Source: Pholiota molesta (taxonomy: Eukaryota; Basidiomycota; Agaricomycetes; Agaricales; Strophariaceae). Taken from it: DNA of 64,000 bases. The stretch is taken from the NCBI GenBank assembly GCA_014925825.1, contig JACGCK010000142.1, forward strand, positions 1 through 64,000, given 5' to 3'. Numbering within the stretch: the first letter of the stretch is position 1; each line of letters opens with the position of its first letter. Positions 35,481 through 47,006 of the stretch are shown one piece after another. A program made the position numbers and the translations under genes. Below the pieces are notes generated by a model that did not search any database, was not told the origin of the DNA, and was given only the letters and a program-made list of their open reading frames with translations.

Positions 35481-38400
35481 TGTGCCAACAGGCAGGAGGA
35501 GGGACGCGCGCGCGCGCATCAGGCGGGGGGAGCGCGCACCCTATTTAGGCAATGTCCCACGGCGGGACGTTGATGCCGAGCGGAAAGGGGACGGGAGGGC
35601 TGTGGGAGTGGCCCCGGCGGTGCCGTTGCTATCCGGAATACCCTTAGCGATGAGTAGACTCAAAGAACAAGTCCCCTCATTAGAGGGAGCTATTGCCCGG
35701 AGCGTGTAAAAAGATCGTTTTAGTCGAACTAGAAGGGAACAGTCTATTTCTGTTCCCCTCTAGTACGTAGCATCATTTGGAAGTGACAGGTGTTTATTTG
35801 ACGGTGAGTGTTCGATATGATAACAATCGTAAAATGTTCTGAGGCCATCAGTTATATGTACGAAGCTCCGGCCATAACATTAAGTATAGGGCTCGTTGAT
35901 AATGTTTTCGTTGGCCTGCTAATGACGCCCCATAAAACATGTAATTCTCCACTCAAGATACCTGGAGTCTTTGGACAATGAGGGAGATTGAGCTCGACTA
36001 CGTTAAGATCACTCGAATCAACGTCAGATAGTTGGGTTAATAATTTATGTGATGAATGGGGTGTACCCTTTTGATTGAACGAGATTTGTGGGAGCATCTG
36101 AGTGGCAAGTGTAGTCGAGTATGTAGCTATGCGGTTTGATTGTTTGACAAAACCTCGAGGAGCTACAGATATCAGAAAACATGTCAAGGGGATTTGGTAT
36201 GCATCAAACCTTAACAACATACCTACTTGCGGACTCACCGAGCAGCCGGTGAACGTTGCGTGTTCACAAAAATAATCTCAACATTGGAATGCAGATATGT
36301 AGACATGTCGTATAATTTTATTACATTACAATTGCGAAATCAAAATTAAAAGTCCAGCCATTCGATGACTTCAGTCCTGGACCGAAACCGAGTTCACGAG
36401 TCCTTCAAAAGGCTGTACGATGTTGAAAGTTCCCGGCCCAAGACCAAATTCCAACGCGGAAACACAATGTGTGTGCTATTGGACCTACGTCAGTGACAGA
36501 CAGTATTAACGAAGCACGAATAACGCACGTAGATAACGTGCACCCAAATCCTTGGGGGCACACCACCGTTTGCAGCTGCCCGGCCAGAAAGGCGTTCGCG
36601 CCAGAGAAGTCGATGCAGCGCCCGAGCGTTGCAGGGGTGATCGTTCGGTAAAGCAGTGGCCTGTGATATTAGGCGCATCGCATAGGATGAGGCGCTGATA
36701 CCGGGCACTTCGCGTGCGGGCTATAGTGGGATGGAATAATGTATGACAGCGCGTTATCAAAATCGAAAAGCTCTGATAAGCAGCGAATGAGTAGAGAAGA
36801 CTCACGAATTTTATTCCGACAACAGGTCCGATAACGGTGTTGGCTTTGCCACTGCCTTACAGGAAAGAAGTGCTGTTATTAGGATGAGCGAACGGCGTCA
36901 CTCTGCGAATCATGCTCGGTATCGGCTAAGTAGCTTATGTGGCTGGAGCTTTATATGGATTGCGACATGGGCGGGAGGCCTGCTCGACAAGCTTCCGTGC
37001 CTATCTATTGATGCATAAAAACAACGGATCTCCTCTTGATCTCCACCGACGTGGGATGTCAGCCTTACAGACGCCAGGTACATACAGCTGTAGAAAACGC
37101 AACGGATTGGGGCTGCAGAGTATGGACAGAAACTGAAATAACAAGATGTCAGCCAGCATGAAGCGTATCTTACGTAGCGGAGACAATGGGGCTGCGGGCG
37201 CGCACGCGAATGGCGGGGCACTGGAGGTGTGCAGAAGGGACGTCTGCTATATGATCTGATGACCTCGGAAGCTCATCGCGGACATAGCCAGATCGCACCG
37301 AGAATAGTGGAGGGCATCCATCCGAGCAATTTGCTCATTCAATAAAGTCACAACTGTGGCACTTGACGATCCAAACAATCAATAGTAGACGAGAGTAATT
37401 CCGAGCGACATGGGCTCACGGTGCGATATATGGACGGCGTCATGACATATACCATTCCCGGGCAGTTCCAGAGCTGACGAAGTTCCGCCGTCGTGAGCGC
37501 GCCGACGGGGCATGCGGCGGGCTTATGGCGTGGCGATACCGGAAGTCGGACGGCCCTGCGGTTAGCGCCGTCTGCGCGCTCAGATGCAGCAAACAGGCTC
37601 CTCTCTCGACCGGTCGGCCTGCGGGTTCTACTTATCGAAGGCGGGTCAGCGTGGGGCAGGAGGGGCAATCTCTGGGCGTCTGGTCGCTGCTGGGCGTCGG
37701 AACGGTGTCTGTGTCTATGCGGGAAGTGGTGGTCCTCTTGGATGCAGAATGTGCGAACTTGCGCCTCAAACGACCTTGCCATGACTGAACCGACTCTGTT
37801 GACGTCGTATGAAGTTCGACTGGGTTGGAGGTTGAACAGGCGCGCGCTGTCCTGCGAGCCATGGGATCCTTGTAGAAGGTTTACGGATGTGGGGAAGCGG
37901 GACAGAAATAGGGGATAGATCACGCTGAAAAGAGAAGAGAAGGGGCCAAGTGATATCCGCATGTAGAAGGGCAAGACTTACTGACTATGGATCCATTCGA
38001 CGACCCTACTTCAATCACTGGCTGAGGTTCGAGCGATGGAGAGGAAGATGAATGCCATGAGTAGGAGGAGATGTGGACTTGGACGGCGCGTGAAAGCACA
38101 ATTGCCAGCGCGAAATCCCTGGGAAGCGGCTTTTCGTCGGCATATCATGTGATATGCTCGTGCGCGACCGCAAACCAGCGCCACCGTTACCTCTGGTCAG
38201 TCCTATCCTCGTCTCTACACCAACCATGCTCGTTGTGCCTATCTCTCTATACGGCCATCAGGCCTCTTTCAGTGCCTGCACGGACGGAAGAGCCAATTGG
38301 AAATTGCACTGTATTAGGCGTCGTAATCAGCACGGGGCGGACGCGATGAATAGGCGGCGCTGCGGGTTAACGTTCGAAGCTACGTTTCCCCTGTTTTTCT

Positions 38401-40250
38401 GGGCCTCTGCTTCCTAACTCTCTATGATCAATGCATGATAATACCGTACGTCTGATTATCCTGTTTCATCAGCATCCCGTTGCTGAAGGGTCATGCTCCT
38501 TTAGATCCAGTGAAAAACGTGGAAAACTAGGTAAAACTACATAAATCTGGGTCGATTTATTTTGCCACGCTACAAAATCTGGACTGTTTTCCATATGCAG
38601 ATAGATGATTATATTGAACTACATAAAGCACGGTACAATTTGATGCAGCTAGTATATTGAAAGCTACAAAACCTCATCGAATCGCATCAAGGCAAATCGA
38701 GACGCGTACCAATGTAGTCCCATCGAGCGCCATCAAACTGTGGCTTGGCAAGCCACCTATCTGCCCCTCCCTCGGCCCTATCAAATGCTACCGAGCGCCA
38801 ACAAAGCTGTTCTGTTCCAATCTCGTCAGAGCTGCGTGTGAGGTGCATAGTGGGCTGGTCGAACCTCGGAGGCAGTGAGTATGGGGCGAATTAAGATGTC
38901 GGAGGAGTAAGGTTAATGCTTGTTTGCGTCGCGTGAAGGGACCAAAAACTCACCTTTATTTCCAAGTCGACTGTGTACATCTCTGAGTGCCGCGTCGGAT
39001 GTCGTCGCCATCCTTGCCGTTTCATCTGTAGCTACAAAGGATATTAGCGCAATCATCAAGATAATTAGAATGAGTCGTTCAAATGAATGACTTACAATTG
39101 GCTCTAGAAATGGGTTTGGGGCCATTTTAAAGGTCAGAAACGAAAGAGAGTGGCATACCATAACAGATATTGCGCATATATTTTGTCCAACGCCACGTAC
39201 TCGGGCTACCGCAGCCTGAGGAACAGGGTCTTGAGGGTAGCCTACTAGGCTGCACCACCCACCGTTGGCCGTGTCTGGCCCACCCCCAAGAATCCCAGCA
39301 CCTGCTTGCTCGTCAGCATGCTAAGCGTATGTTAACTGATTTGGATAGGAGACCACAAACCTGAGTTATTGCGAACCAGACCTTGGACGTCACAGGACGT
39401 GCATGGGCGTTGGCGGCTCCCGGTGCAAACTGTGCGACGTGGTAGGCAATTGCCGCTTACACCTATAGGGGATCTATTGTGGGGATATATGCACTGGAGG
39501 ACGGGTGGGGAAGGCTGCGGGAGGAGATGGTGGGGGAGTGAGGTCAAGGAACGTGGGGGAATAAAGTTCCGCGACGCGTTGCATCACGTGTGTATATTTT
39601 AAGGTCTGTGCGCACTCTCGAAAAGCACTGCCAAGGTCAAGTCAAAGTCCCATATTTGTTCTCAGTACTAAGAGGTTTCGGAATTGTTATATCAGGTTAT
39701 AGACTCGTATAACATGTTAAGCTTTGGTCGGACATGGATCAAGACACAGATAGATGTGGTTACACGACATATGGCTTTCTGTACACAGATTGATCTATTT
39801 GTATGTGCTTACCGACCTTTCTCACTGGGCTTTAGATGTCGTCTACTTCTGCAGGCGCTCTACGTGAGCAGATGTGCCTGCCTCTAGAATGATGATGGCT
39901 GTACTCGACGCCACAGGCCGCGATGCTGTGCGGATGGCGCTGGTGCCGTCTGACTCTGATGGCCCCGCATCGGACGTGCAGTGGGCCTGTGCTGGCTCCC
40001 TGACAGACCGGGTGATAGGACGAGGCTGTGTATGTACCTCGAAGAATGAAATGAGACGCTGGTTATACAACACACAGGGCCAAAAACGCCGCCTGGACAC
40101 GCCTCTGTCACGTCTATGGGAACAGATGCTTCAGAAAGTAGGTATCAAGGTAGCGCATCGCTTCACGTACAGCATTACGGTGACAGCGTGTATGAGTACG
40201 ACTGCCTCTCTCATACTCTCACTGACCACTGACGCTCGTACTTCTGCTCT
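35481..40250. other. Long stretch without a recognised gene
   Basis: A minus-strand frame at 37348-37974 (208 codons) and plus-strand frames at 37493-37918 and 39874-40254 are open but match no family I know. At 38913-39161 (minus) a short chain starting MAPNPFLEPI, followed by canonical introns (gtaagtcatt...tttgtag, then gtgagttttt), could be a small gene whose 3' exons I cannot place. Confidence 0.35.
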
Positions 40251-42363
40251 ATGAGCCCCCCAGTCTCCAAAATCCCCAAATTGCGTTCTACGATGAAGAG
40301 GAAGAAGCCCCATGGAGGAAAAGAGGAGAGTGTTGCTGTTGCACAGCGTATCGCGAAACGTCGAGGAAGACGAATAACCGCCAGCAAGAGGAAGTTGGAT
40401 CTGAAGGAAGATGTCAACAGAGTAGACGCGGAGAGCTTTTGTGTGAGTAACCAGAGCCATAGTCGTTGCGATAGCTCATGTGCAATTGACACAGGCATCA
40501 GGACCGTCTGCGAACCATGTACCTGGGCCCATGTTCTCTGGTGAGAATACTACGATCTATGGAGGACAATTCATACAAGCACACAGCGTCAATTACGATA
40601 CAAAAAGCGACGGAGGTCTGTATCTCTTGACCGATCAGCATACATCGACCCATACGCTAACGTGGTCTGCAGCAGCGCAGGCATTCACGTTCCTGCAACA
40701 GCGCGTCGCACCTGACGCCTTCCACAATTCCGCGCAGCGCGTTGACCCACCGCGGTGCCATCCCGCCACGCGCGTCGCCGTCCTGCAGAAAATCTACGAC
40801 TGGATCATCCACTCCGCCGACCGCGAGGAGCGCCTGCTGTGGCTGCACGGCGCCGTCGGGGCCGGGAAGTCCGCGCTCATGCAGTCCACGGCGGAGCGCT
40901 GCGCAGCGGCGTCCGTCGCCATCGCGAGCTTCTTCTTCTGCCGCTCGGACCCCGTGCGCAATAACCTCGCGCGCGTGGTGCCGACGCTGGTGTACCAGCT
41001 GCTGCAGGCGGTGCCGGGCACGGCGCGGGAGATCCTGGCGGCCGTCGCGCGCCACCCCTTGATCCTCGAGCAGGCGCTGGAGGTGCAGATCGAGCAGCTG
41101 ATCGTGCTGCCGCTGATGCGCCTGCCTCAGGAGGTGCGGCCGCTGTTCGTGGTGTTCCTGGACGGGCTGGATGAGTGCATGAATCGGGCGCATCAGGCGG
41201 GTTTGGTCAGGGCGCTGGGGAATGTGCTGAGGGGCCGGCGCGTGCCCGTCCTGGTGCTCATCGCCAGCCGCCGAGAGCCGCAGCTGGAGACGGAATTTGG
41301 GCGGCCACCGGCCTCTGCGCTGCTGCATACGATCACGTTGGACGACGTCCATGCCTCGGACGATATCCGGCGGTTCCTGAGCGACAAGTTCGCTGACATC
41401 AAAACGACGCATATTCGACGCCATCTCCTTGCCGCGCAGTGGCCCACCCCCGCGGACATCGAAGAGATAGTCAGCAAGTCGTCCGGCCAATACATTTTCG
41501 CCGCCGTCGCCATGAACTACATCTCCTCCCCGCACGTCCACCCGGCGCTGGGCCTGGACATCATCAAGGGCATCCGCGTGCGCGGCCGTGCCGCAGAGAA
41601 TCCATTCGCCTACCTCGACACGCTCTACCGGAACATCTTCGCCCAGGTCAAAGACCTGGCGCTCGTGCTCGACATCTTGGCGTTGAATCTGGCGCTCTGC
41701 GTCGGGGACGCGGGCGAGTGCTGGGACATCGACGTCCTGGAATCGTTGTTCCATCTCGCGCCCGGTGAGATGGAGGTGCTGTTCGCGGATCTCACTGCGG
41801 TGATACGGTGCAAGCCGCGCCCCACCGCCTGTCCGAAATTGAAGTTCCTCCACGTGTCCCTCCCAGATTTTCTTCTCGACAAAAGCCGTTCGCAACTATA
41901 TCACATCAATCTCGATGAATACAGGACAAATTTGTTGTGTACATTCCTCGAGCGTTCGCCCCGGGAAGCGGACCCGCGTTCTGCACCTCAGGATGTGGAC
42001 GTTTTAGCACGACAGGAATCCTGGCGCTTAAACGCCATCCAGGGCCTCCTACTCCAGGCCAAGGCATCCGACCGACTGCAACATGCACTGTTGAACTTCG
42101 ATTTCACGTTCTCCACCCGCGCCATGCTCCATCAATGCAAAGCAGCTTGCACTCAGATCGTGTGCAGCCTGCAACAGCTCGTGAGTTCACGCAAATACCG
42201 CTGGGTCTGCTACATGCCGATAATTACTTCCCCCGCGTAGGATTTTCATGATCAAGGCCGCGCGTATCGCCATGTCGTGGGCTTATTTTCTGCAGGATGT
42301 TCACAGCATTTTGGTCTGTCTTTGACCCCGATCTCGACCCCAAGCTCTAACAGAGCGACATAG
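40251..42363 (+). CDS. NACHT-domain NLR-like (STAND) protein, copy 2, GC-rich
   Basis: Exon 1 starts MSPPVSKIPKLRS and is strongly basic (RIAKRRGRR, ASKRKLDLK). After an intron (gtgagtaacc...cacag) exon 2 carries the leader GENTTIYGGQFIQAHSVN. The NACHT domain follows: Walker A GAVGAGKSALMQ, FFFCRSDPVRN, Walker B VVFLDGLDECM, IASRREPQLE. Next come NPFAYLDTLYRNIFAQVK, MEVLFADLTAVI and FLHVSLPDFLLDKSRS. A last intron (gtgagttcac...cgcgtag) leads to DFHDQGRAYRHVVGLFSAG and a stop at 42361-42363. Retaining that intron would instead stop at 42240. The frame is unbroken. The coding part is much richer in G and C than its siblings. No C-terminal repeat domain is present. Role in non-self sensing is inferred from the family only. 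Confidence 0.85.
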
Positions 42364-43019
42364 CGGAATTGTGAAGAACTTCAGGTTCTTTCTTCACGGA
42401 TATGATGAGCCACGGCAGTTGATAAGAAATATAGCTTTGATGCATTCTGGTCAAGTACAACGAATGATAATTTTTATGTATACATCCTGTTTGAAGCACT
42501 CGAACTCGTCATAAGTCTCGAAGATCGATTCTGTTAAGACAACAAACAATTCATACTGGACCTGAACACTGGAAGGATTGAGCTGCGCACGTACCTACGT
42601 CGTCGGCACGGAAGACAAAGACAACCCGCAGAGGGCGACGATGGGAAGTATATAGACCTTGGAACCAGTTTCCGTGCAAGGATAGAGGCATGGTACTAAT
42701 GGACATGCGCCGCCGTCCTCGATCCATTCGCCAATTTCAATGGCAGTCCTACAGAATCAAACCAGGCGACTCGGTCCGTTCAAAGTCGGATAACAAGATC
42801 GGGGAAATAATAACAAAGCATGAAGCTTCAGCACTCGCTAGACCTCAATTCACGATTCAACAAGGCCCAATTGTTTACAACCCAATTCTTGCAGTGTATT
42901 AGGTCGATTGTGTAACATCATACGAGCTCTACGGGACACGATTGACTGACATTGCGTCGCGTAGTAAGTGATTCGAAGAACCGACTAGGTTAAATCATCC
43001 AACTTCAACATAACAAAAA
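42364..43019. other. Intergenic, no gene recognised
   Basis: Downstream of NLR copy 2. A 70-codon plus frame at 42690-42902 (starts MVLMDMRRRPRS) is not recognised. Words around 42730-42770 weakly resemble 31755-31800, which may extend the dispersed repeat pair. Confidence 0.35.
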
Positions 43020-44350
43020 CCCAACACATCTACATGCGCCAACACAAGTCGAATACAGCCGAGGCCCCGCAATCCCAGACGAAAAGCCAAAATTGGAATC
43101 AAAAAAAAAAAAGGGAAAACAGACAGAAAAAGGTCCATGTCTCATCCTGGCCCCCTCGTGCGACGCTCAGCCACACACACATGGATACGACCCACGACTC
43201 ATGAACCCGCATAAATAGTGTATCGCATCAGAGGAGCGCAATAACGTGCAGGATGTCCGATGCGCACAGCAGTGGGAATTTCAATTAGCACAGGGGCGGC
43301 TGAACGGCGCTGAGGGGGAGGAACAAGTCGCGAACGGTGGGGATGGAGGTCAGATTGATGGTGGGATGTGGGGGTGCGCATGAAAAAGTGTATGAGAGCA
43401 ATGGTTGCGATGTTTGGAAGGGGAACGAGAAAGCGAGGCAGAAGAATGAGGTGAGCGTATGTCCATAGACATCTACGCGCGCGAGAAAGGGACGACGCGA
43501 AACAATCAAAAGGAAAAGAAAACGGAGCGAAGTCAATGAAGAAAAAGAGAGCGCAAGCGCGGGGGCATTCGCGACGGGCAGATAAGGCGCCGTACGCCTT
43601 GATCGACCCACTATACCCTCATGTAACAGGTAGGTATATTGTGGGCGGGTCGCACAATCCCACTATGTACCGAAGAAGATCGCCATCCAGCATATTTCCT
43701 CCGCCACTCTGAGCCTAGAAAATCATTATTCCCGCAACAGCGTATGTGCACGCCATGGACGCCATTTGTATGATGTGGCGTGTGGGGGACATTGCAGGAG
43801 CGGGAAGACACGGTAGAACATGAGAGAGTGGCGGGCAGCTTCCTGGAGACCGACGTGACAGCGAAAGGAAGAAGAACGGATGAGAAGTACAATCGCAAGG
43901 CATCCACAGAACACATCCACAGAGCTGGAAGACAGAGCCAAACGGACGTGAAGGATATCATACGCCCCCTGGATCGCACTCGTCCTCTTTCCAGCGGCAC
44001 AGATCCGCCACTCGCGATGCCACATCTGAACAATGCATGCACGCGAGAACGCACTGGGCTTTACATGACCTTGAACTGCTACAAAAGCCTACACATTGGT
44101 GAGAATTGCGAACATCCTGATAGACGTAGGACGTACGGGGAAAACGCAGTGGGCGGTGGGCAGGCTTGGGACCTTGGAGGAGCTTGATTGGTCGAAGCCG
44201 GGGCGGACAAGGGTGTAGGAAAGCAAAAGCGAAGCCAAATCGATGAGAGGAGAGGGAAAGATATGTAACGCACGGACCTTGAGCAAGGTTCAAGCGGAGT
44301 CTGATTTCCCTGAACAGGCGTAATCTCGGTTCGATTCCGAGACTATGCAC
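43020..44350 (-). repeat. Dispersed repeat, right (inverted) copy
   Basis: Reverse-complement partner of 29990-31480, with blocks in order. The two lie in opposite orientation about 11.5 kb apart and enclose the NLR relics and NLR copy 2. The outer end (44284-44349) contains a word shared with 44800-44841 and a Pol III box-B-like segment ggttcgattcc inside a perfect T-arm-like hairpin. Confidence 0.7.
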
Positions 44351-44467
44351 TTTGCCTTTTGGCCCTATCTTCGGAGACGGTCAACTGCGCGCTTTGCATT
44401 CGGATAGAATTCACACACAGACAACAGTACGAAAAAGTCGCACTCGTTGCAGGGTGCGCAGACAGTC

Positions 44468-44536
44468 GACCTGCTCATCTAACGGGCAGGTCCCTAGTAG
44501 AACGGCCTCCGGCAGGGAGCGCCGTGCCGAACTAGG
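44468..44536 (+). ncRNA. Two strong adjacent hairpins near the ribozyme
   Basis: Hairpin 1 has a perfect 7-bp stem, gacctgc (44468-44474) with gcaggtc (44486-44492). Hairpin 2 follows directly: cctagt (44493-44498) pairs with actagg (44531-44536), acggc (44502-44506) with gccgt (44521-44525), and ctcc (44507-44510) with ggag (44516-44519). Such consecutive perfect stems suggest a structured transcript, perhaps the body of the same element as the hammerhead 170 bp downstream. That it is transcribed is inference. Confidence 0.45.
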
Positions 44537-44701
44537 CTGAGCCCACGCTTCATACCTACTAGTTCGGGGTCCCGGATCAATCCCGGAACGTCACTGCTAC
44601 CGCATTCGCTGCGCTACACATGCCACAATGCTACATGTGACCATACTCCCCCTCTAAAAAACCTAAGTTAGGTAGTACATTGCTGTCGCTACAATACGGG
44701 A

Positions 44702-44757
44702 TGGGTTAGGGTAGCGGTTAAGCCCTCTGATGAGCCCCTTCGCACGGGCGAAACCCA
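44702..44757 (+). ncRNA. Hammerhead ribozyme (type III topology)
   Basis: All conserved core positions are present. Stem III is T702-T706 (TGGGT) with A753-A757 (ACCCA), giving the A15.1-U16.1 pair. T707 is the cleavage residue (H17). Stem I is AGGG (708-711) with CCCT (723-726), closed by an 11-nt loop. CTGATGA is at 727-733. Stem II is GCCC (734-737) with GGGC (746-749), closed by an 8-nt loop. GAAA is at 750-753. Positions are given without the leading 44. The open stem III makes it type III, and its five pairs suggest that it may act best in a dimer or circular form, as in retrozymes. Chance occurrence of a complete core plus three paired stems is unlikely. Confidence 0.85.
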
Positions 44758-44770
44758 AAGTCCCGCCATC

Positions 44771-44870
44771 TTTTGCTCATCCCAAGCTCATCCCTTCACA
44801 AGGTTCAAGCGGAGTCTGATTTCCCTGAACAGGCGTAATCTTTTGCTCATCCCAAGCTCATCCCTTCACC
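44771..44870 (+). repeat. Nested A-B-A repeat
   Basis: Block A (ttttgctcatcccaagctca and on, 29 nt) occurs at about 44771-44799 and again at 44842-44870. Between them is block B, about 42 nt, beginning aaggttcaagcggagtctga. It is an exact copy of 44284-44325 in the dispersed repeat. A short piece of the repeat thus lies between direct copies of A, as if inserted with a target duplication or copied by template switching. Confidence 0.8.
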
Positions 44871-44879
44871 GCCCTCTAC

Positions 44880-46999
44880 GCCGCTTTCTCGATGTTCGAT
44901 GGACTCGATGGATGTGGGGAAGAATTCGATTGACTGAGCAGGAGCCTCCATCACGCAGTCCATACGTCATCTCCGCCGCCCCCACCGTGCCCCCGCCGCG
45001 CCCTCAGCCCTCGATCTCAGTGGCAACCTGGTCTACGAACGAAGGCGCGTCATCGATCCTCTCAAGGCACCCGGAACCACATGAACTCTCGGGGTTGCAA
45101 CGAGCACGATCCGTACATGTTGCTGCTGGCGGCCCGCGACCTCCACTGCCGATCCGCTTGACCGCGCAACTGCCACCATGGTCATCGATCCAGCTGTTCC
45201 CGCCTAGCGCGTTCACGCCTGTGCCTCCGCGACCTCTCCTGTCCGCAGCGCTTCATCCTGGGCTCGGGTAAGTGTTTCTCTGGTTCATCATGTATATCTG
45301 TATGCTAATGTCGACCAGGGCACTGGCGGGTCCGATGCACAGCCTAGAATCGAAGTCGGGCGGGCCTAATCATAGGGTAAGTTTGTTATCGTACCTTCTG
45401 TCGCTCGTGCTTCATTCCTGATGCTGCCTCTAGGTATACGGTCCCGATCAAGACAGAAGAACCAGCAGCGAAGCCACAAGGACGCGCCGGCGCACAAGAT
45501 GACCGGCGGCGCGGCTCGACGGCGGCGCCGCGCGAGATGGAGCGCATCCACGAGGAGGACGAGGGGCGGTGGGCGTGGGCGGGGGGAGGCTGACCGGCTG
45601 CTCCGCACCGTCATGACAGCGCCGCGGGTGGAGTCACCCCTGCCGCGCGCCTGCCTGTGCGTCGTGCCTGTGGCGGGGGCTCGCTTTGGATGACTGCTGC
45701 TTCTATTTAGCAGCGGGCTGCTAGTATCAGGCACGCCGGCGGCGACGACGACAGCCTCCGCTGTGCATGGCGAGTGTCTTGCGGCACAGGCGCACGCGCG
45801 CGGTGCCCGCGCATACGACGGCGCTGGGCAGGACTCTAGATCGCGAGGAGAGGGGCGCGCAGGGCCTGCGCGCGAACGCGACGGATCCAGCGCAGAACGC
45901 GATGCGGACGCTTTGTCGTTGCCCGCGGCCGCCAACCCTCTATTTCGATAGCGGATATATGCGTAATGTTGGTCTCCTCATGTCTAACGTCTTAGCGGAT
46001 TGACGAGCTATGTATCGCCTGCCTGTTGTTTCGTGGACGTCTTCGTGATCCCACCTCTCGAACTTCGGCCATCGAAAGTCCTTATGTTCCCAACGCATTC
46101 GTATCCTCTTGGTTGCTGGCACCCCCGTCTTAAGGGCCGTCTTCTGTTGCTCTCCCTCCTCTCTGGTCTCGCGCACTTAAACTGTTGCTTATGGCGCTGA
46201 TCTCCGCGAACGGGCTTCAGCTGTCCTGCATCGAACCTTGGAGTTGGACGCACCCTCGACCCCAGCGAGAATTCGGGTTGCCATCATGTACAGAAGGGCG
46301 CGCGCATGTTGGTTCGCCAGCGCCAGTGCGCCCAAATTTCTTCTGCTCTTCCTGCGCCCATTGCTCGTGCGTAGTTTTCTTACGACGTGTTCAACATAAA
46401 TATTATTATCTAAGCGCTATTGTATGCAATACTTTTTGTTATATAAAACGTTGAACGTGTCCACTATGTATACCTGGGAGAGAACTACTAGTGCGAACGC
46501 AACGCAATCAGCACTAGCCCTTCCATAGGACAGGTAAATGTACATGGAAATTGCAGTGGTAAGGGACGTAGTCATTGCAACATGCTTGAGGCTTCCTTTC
46601 CGACTCACCGACCACCTCAGACGACGTATGATATGAATGTCGGCGTCCTCTGCTGGACTGCCTCGTACCTAGATATGGTGATCATAGGTTAAAATAAAAA
46701 TTAGCAACGGCGATGCGCGTGTCCACCACGCGCACACCATCATGGCACACGTCTACGAATATACATAAGTATGTGCATACCTGGCAGTGTGCCAATGCAG
46801 TGCTATTCCATATTCAAACCGCTCGGTTCAATCTATGGCATGTACAGTGCATGTACACCGCATTATAACAACAGTTGAATAGAAACAACAGAGCATGTCA
46901 ATCCGACGTACAGCAATCTGGATGCAACGTGGATAGTGAAATACATCGGTAATGTTCTCTCTCGTCGATACTTGTTCCCCCCCATCCATCCTTATCCCC
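44880..46999. other. GC-rich then AT-rich region, gene content uncertain
   Basis: From 44.9 to 45.96 kb plus-strand frames such as TEEPAAKPQGRAGAQDD and HEEDEGRWAWAGG, with possible donors (gtaagtgtttc near 45270), suggest a multi-exon gene. The exon chain and product are not recognised. From 46 to 47 kb the sequence is more AT-rich; it should hold the promoter of NLR copy 3. Confidence 0.3.
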
Positions 47000-47006
47000 C
47001 ACTGTC

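Noticed and set aside
40657..41895. 412-codon antisense frame within NLR copy 2
   Set aside because: It mirrors the NACHT exon and has no domain of its own; an effect of GC-rich third positions.
44284..44349. Possible tRNA, because of a perfect T-arm (ctcgg-ttcgatt-ccgag)
   Set aside because: No matching acceptor strand, D-arm or anticodon stem could be folded upstream; kept only as a box-B-like remark.
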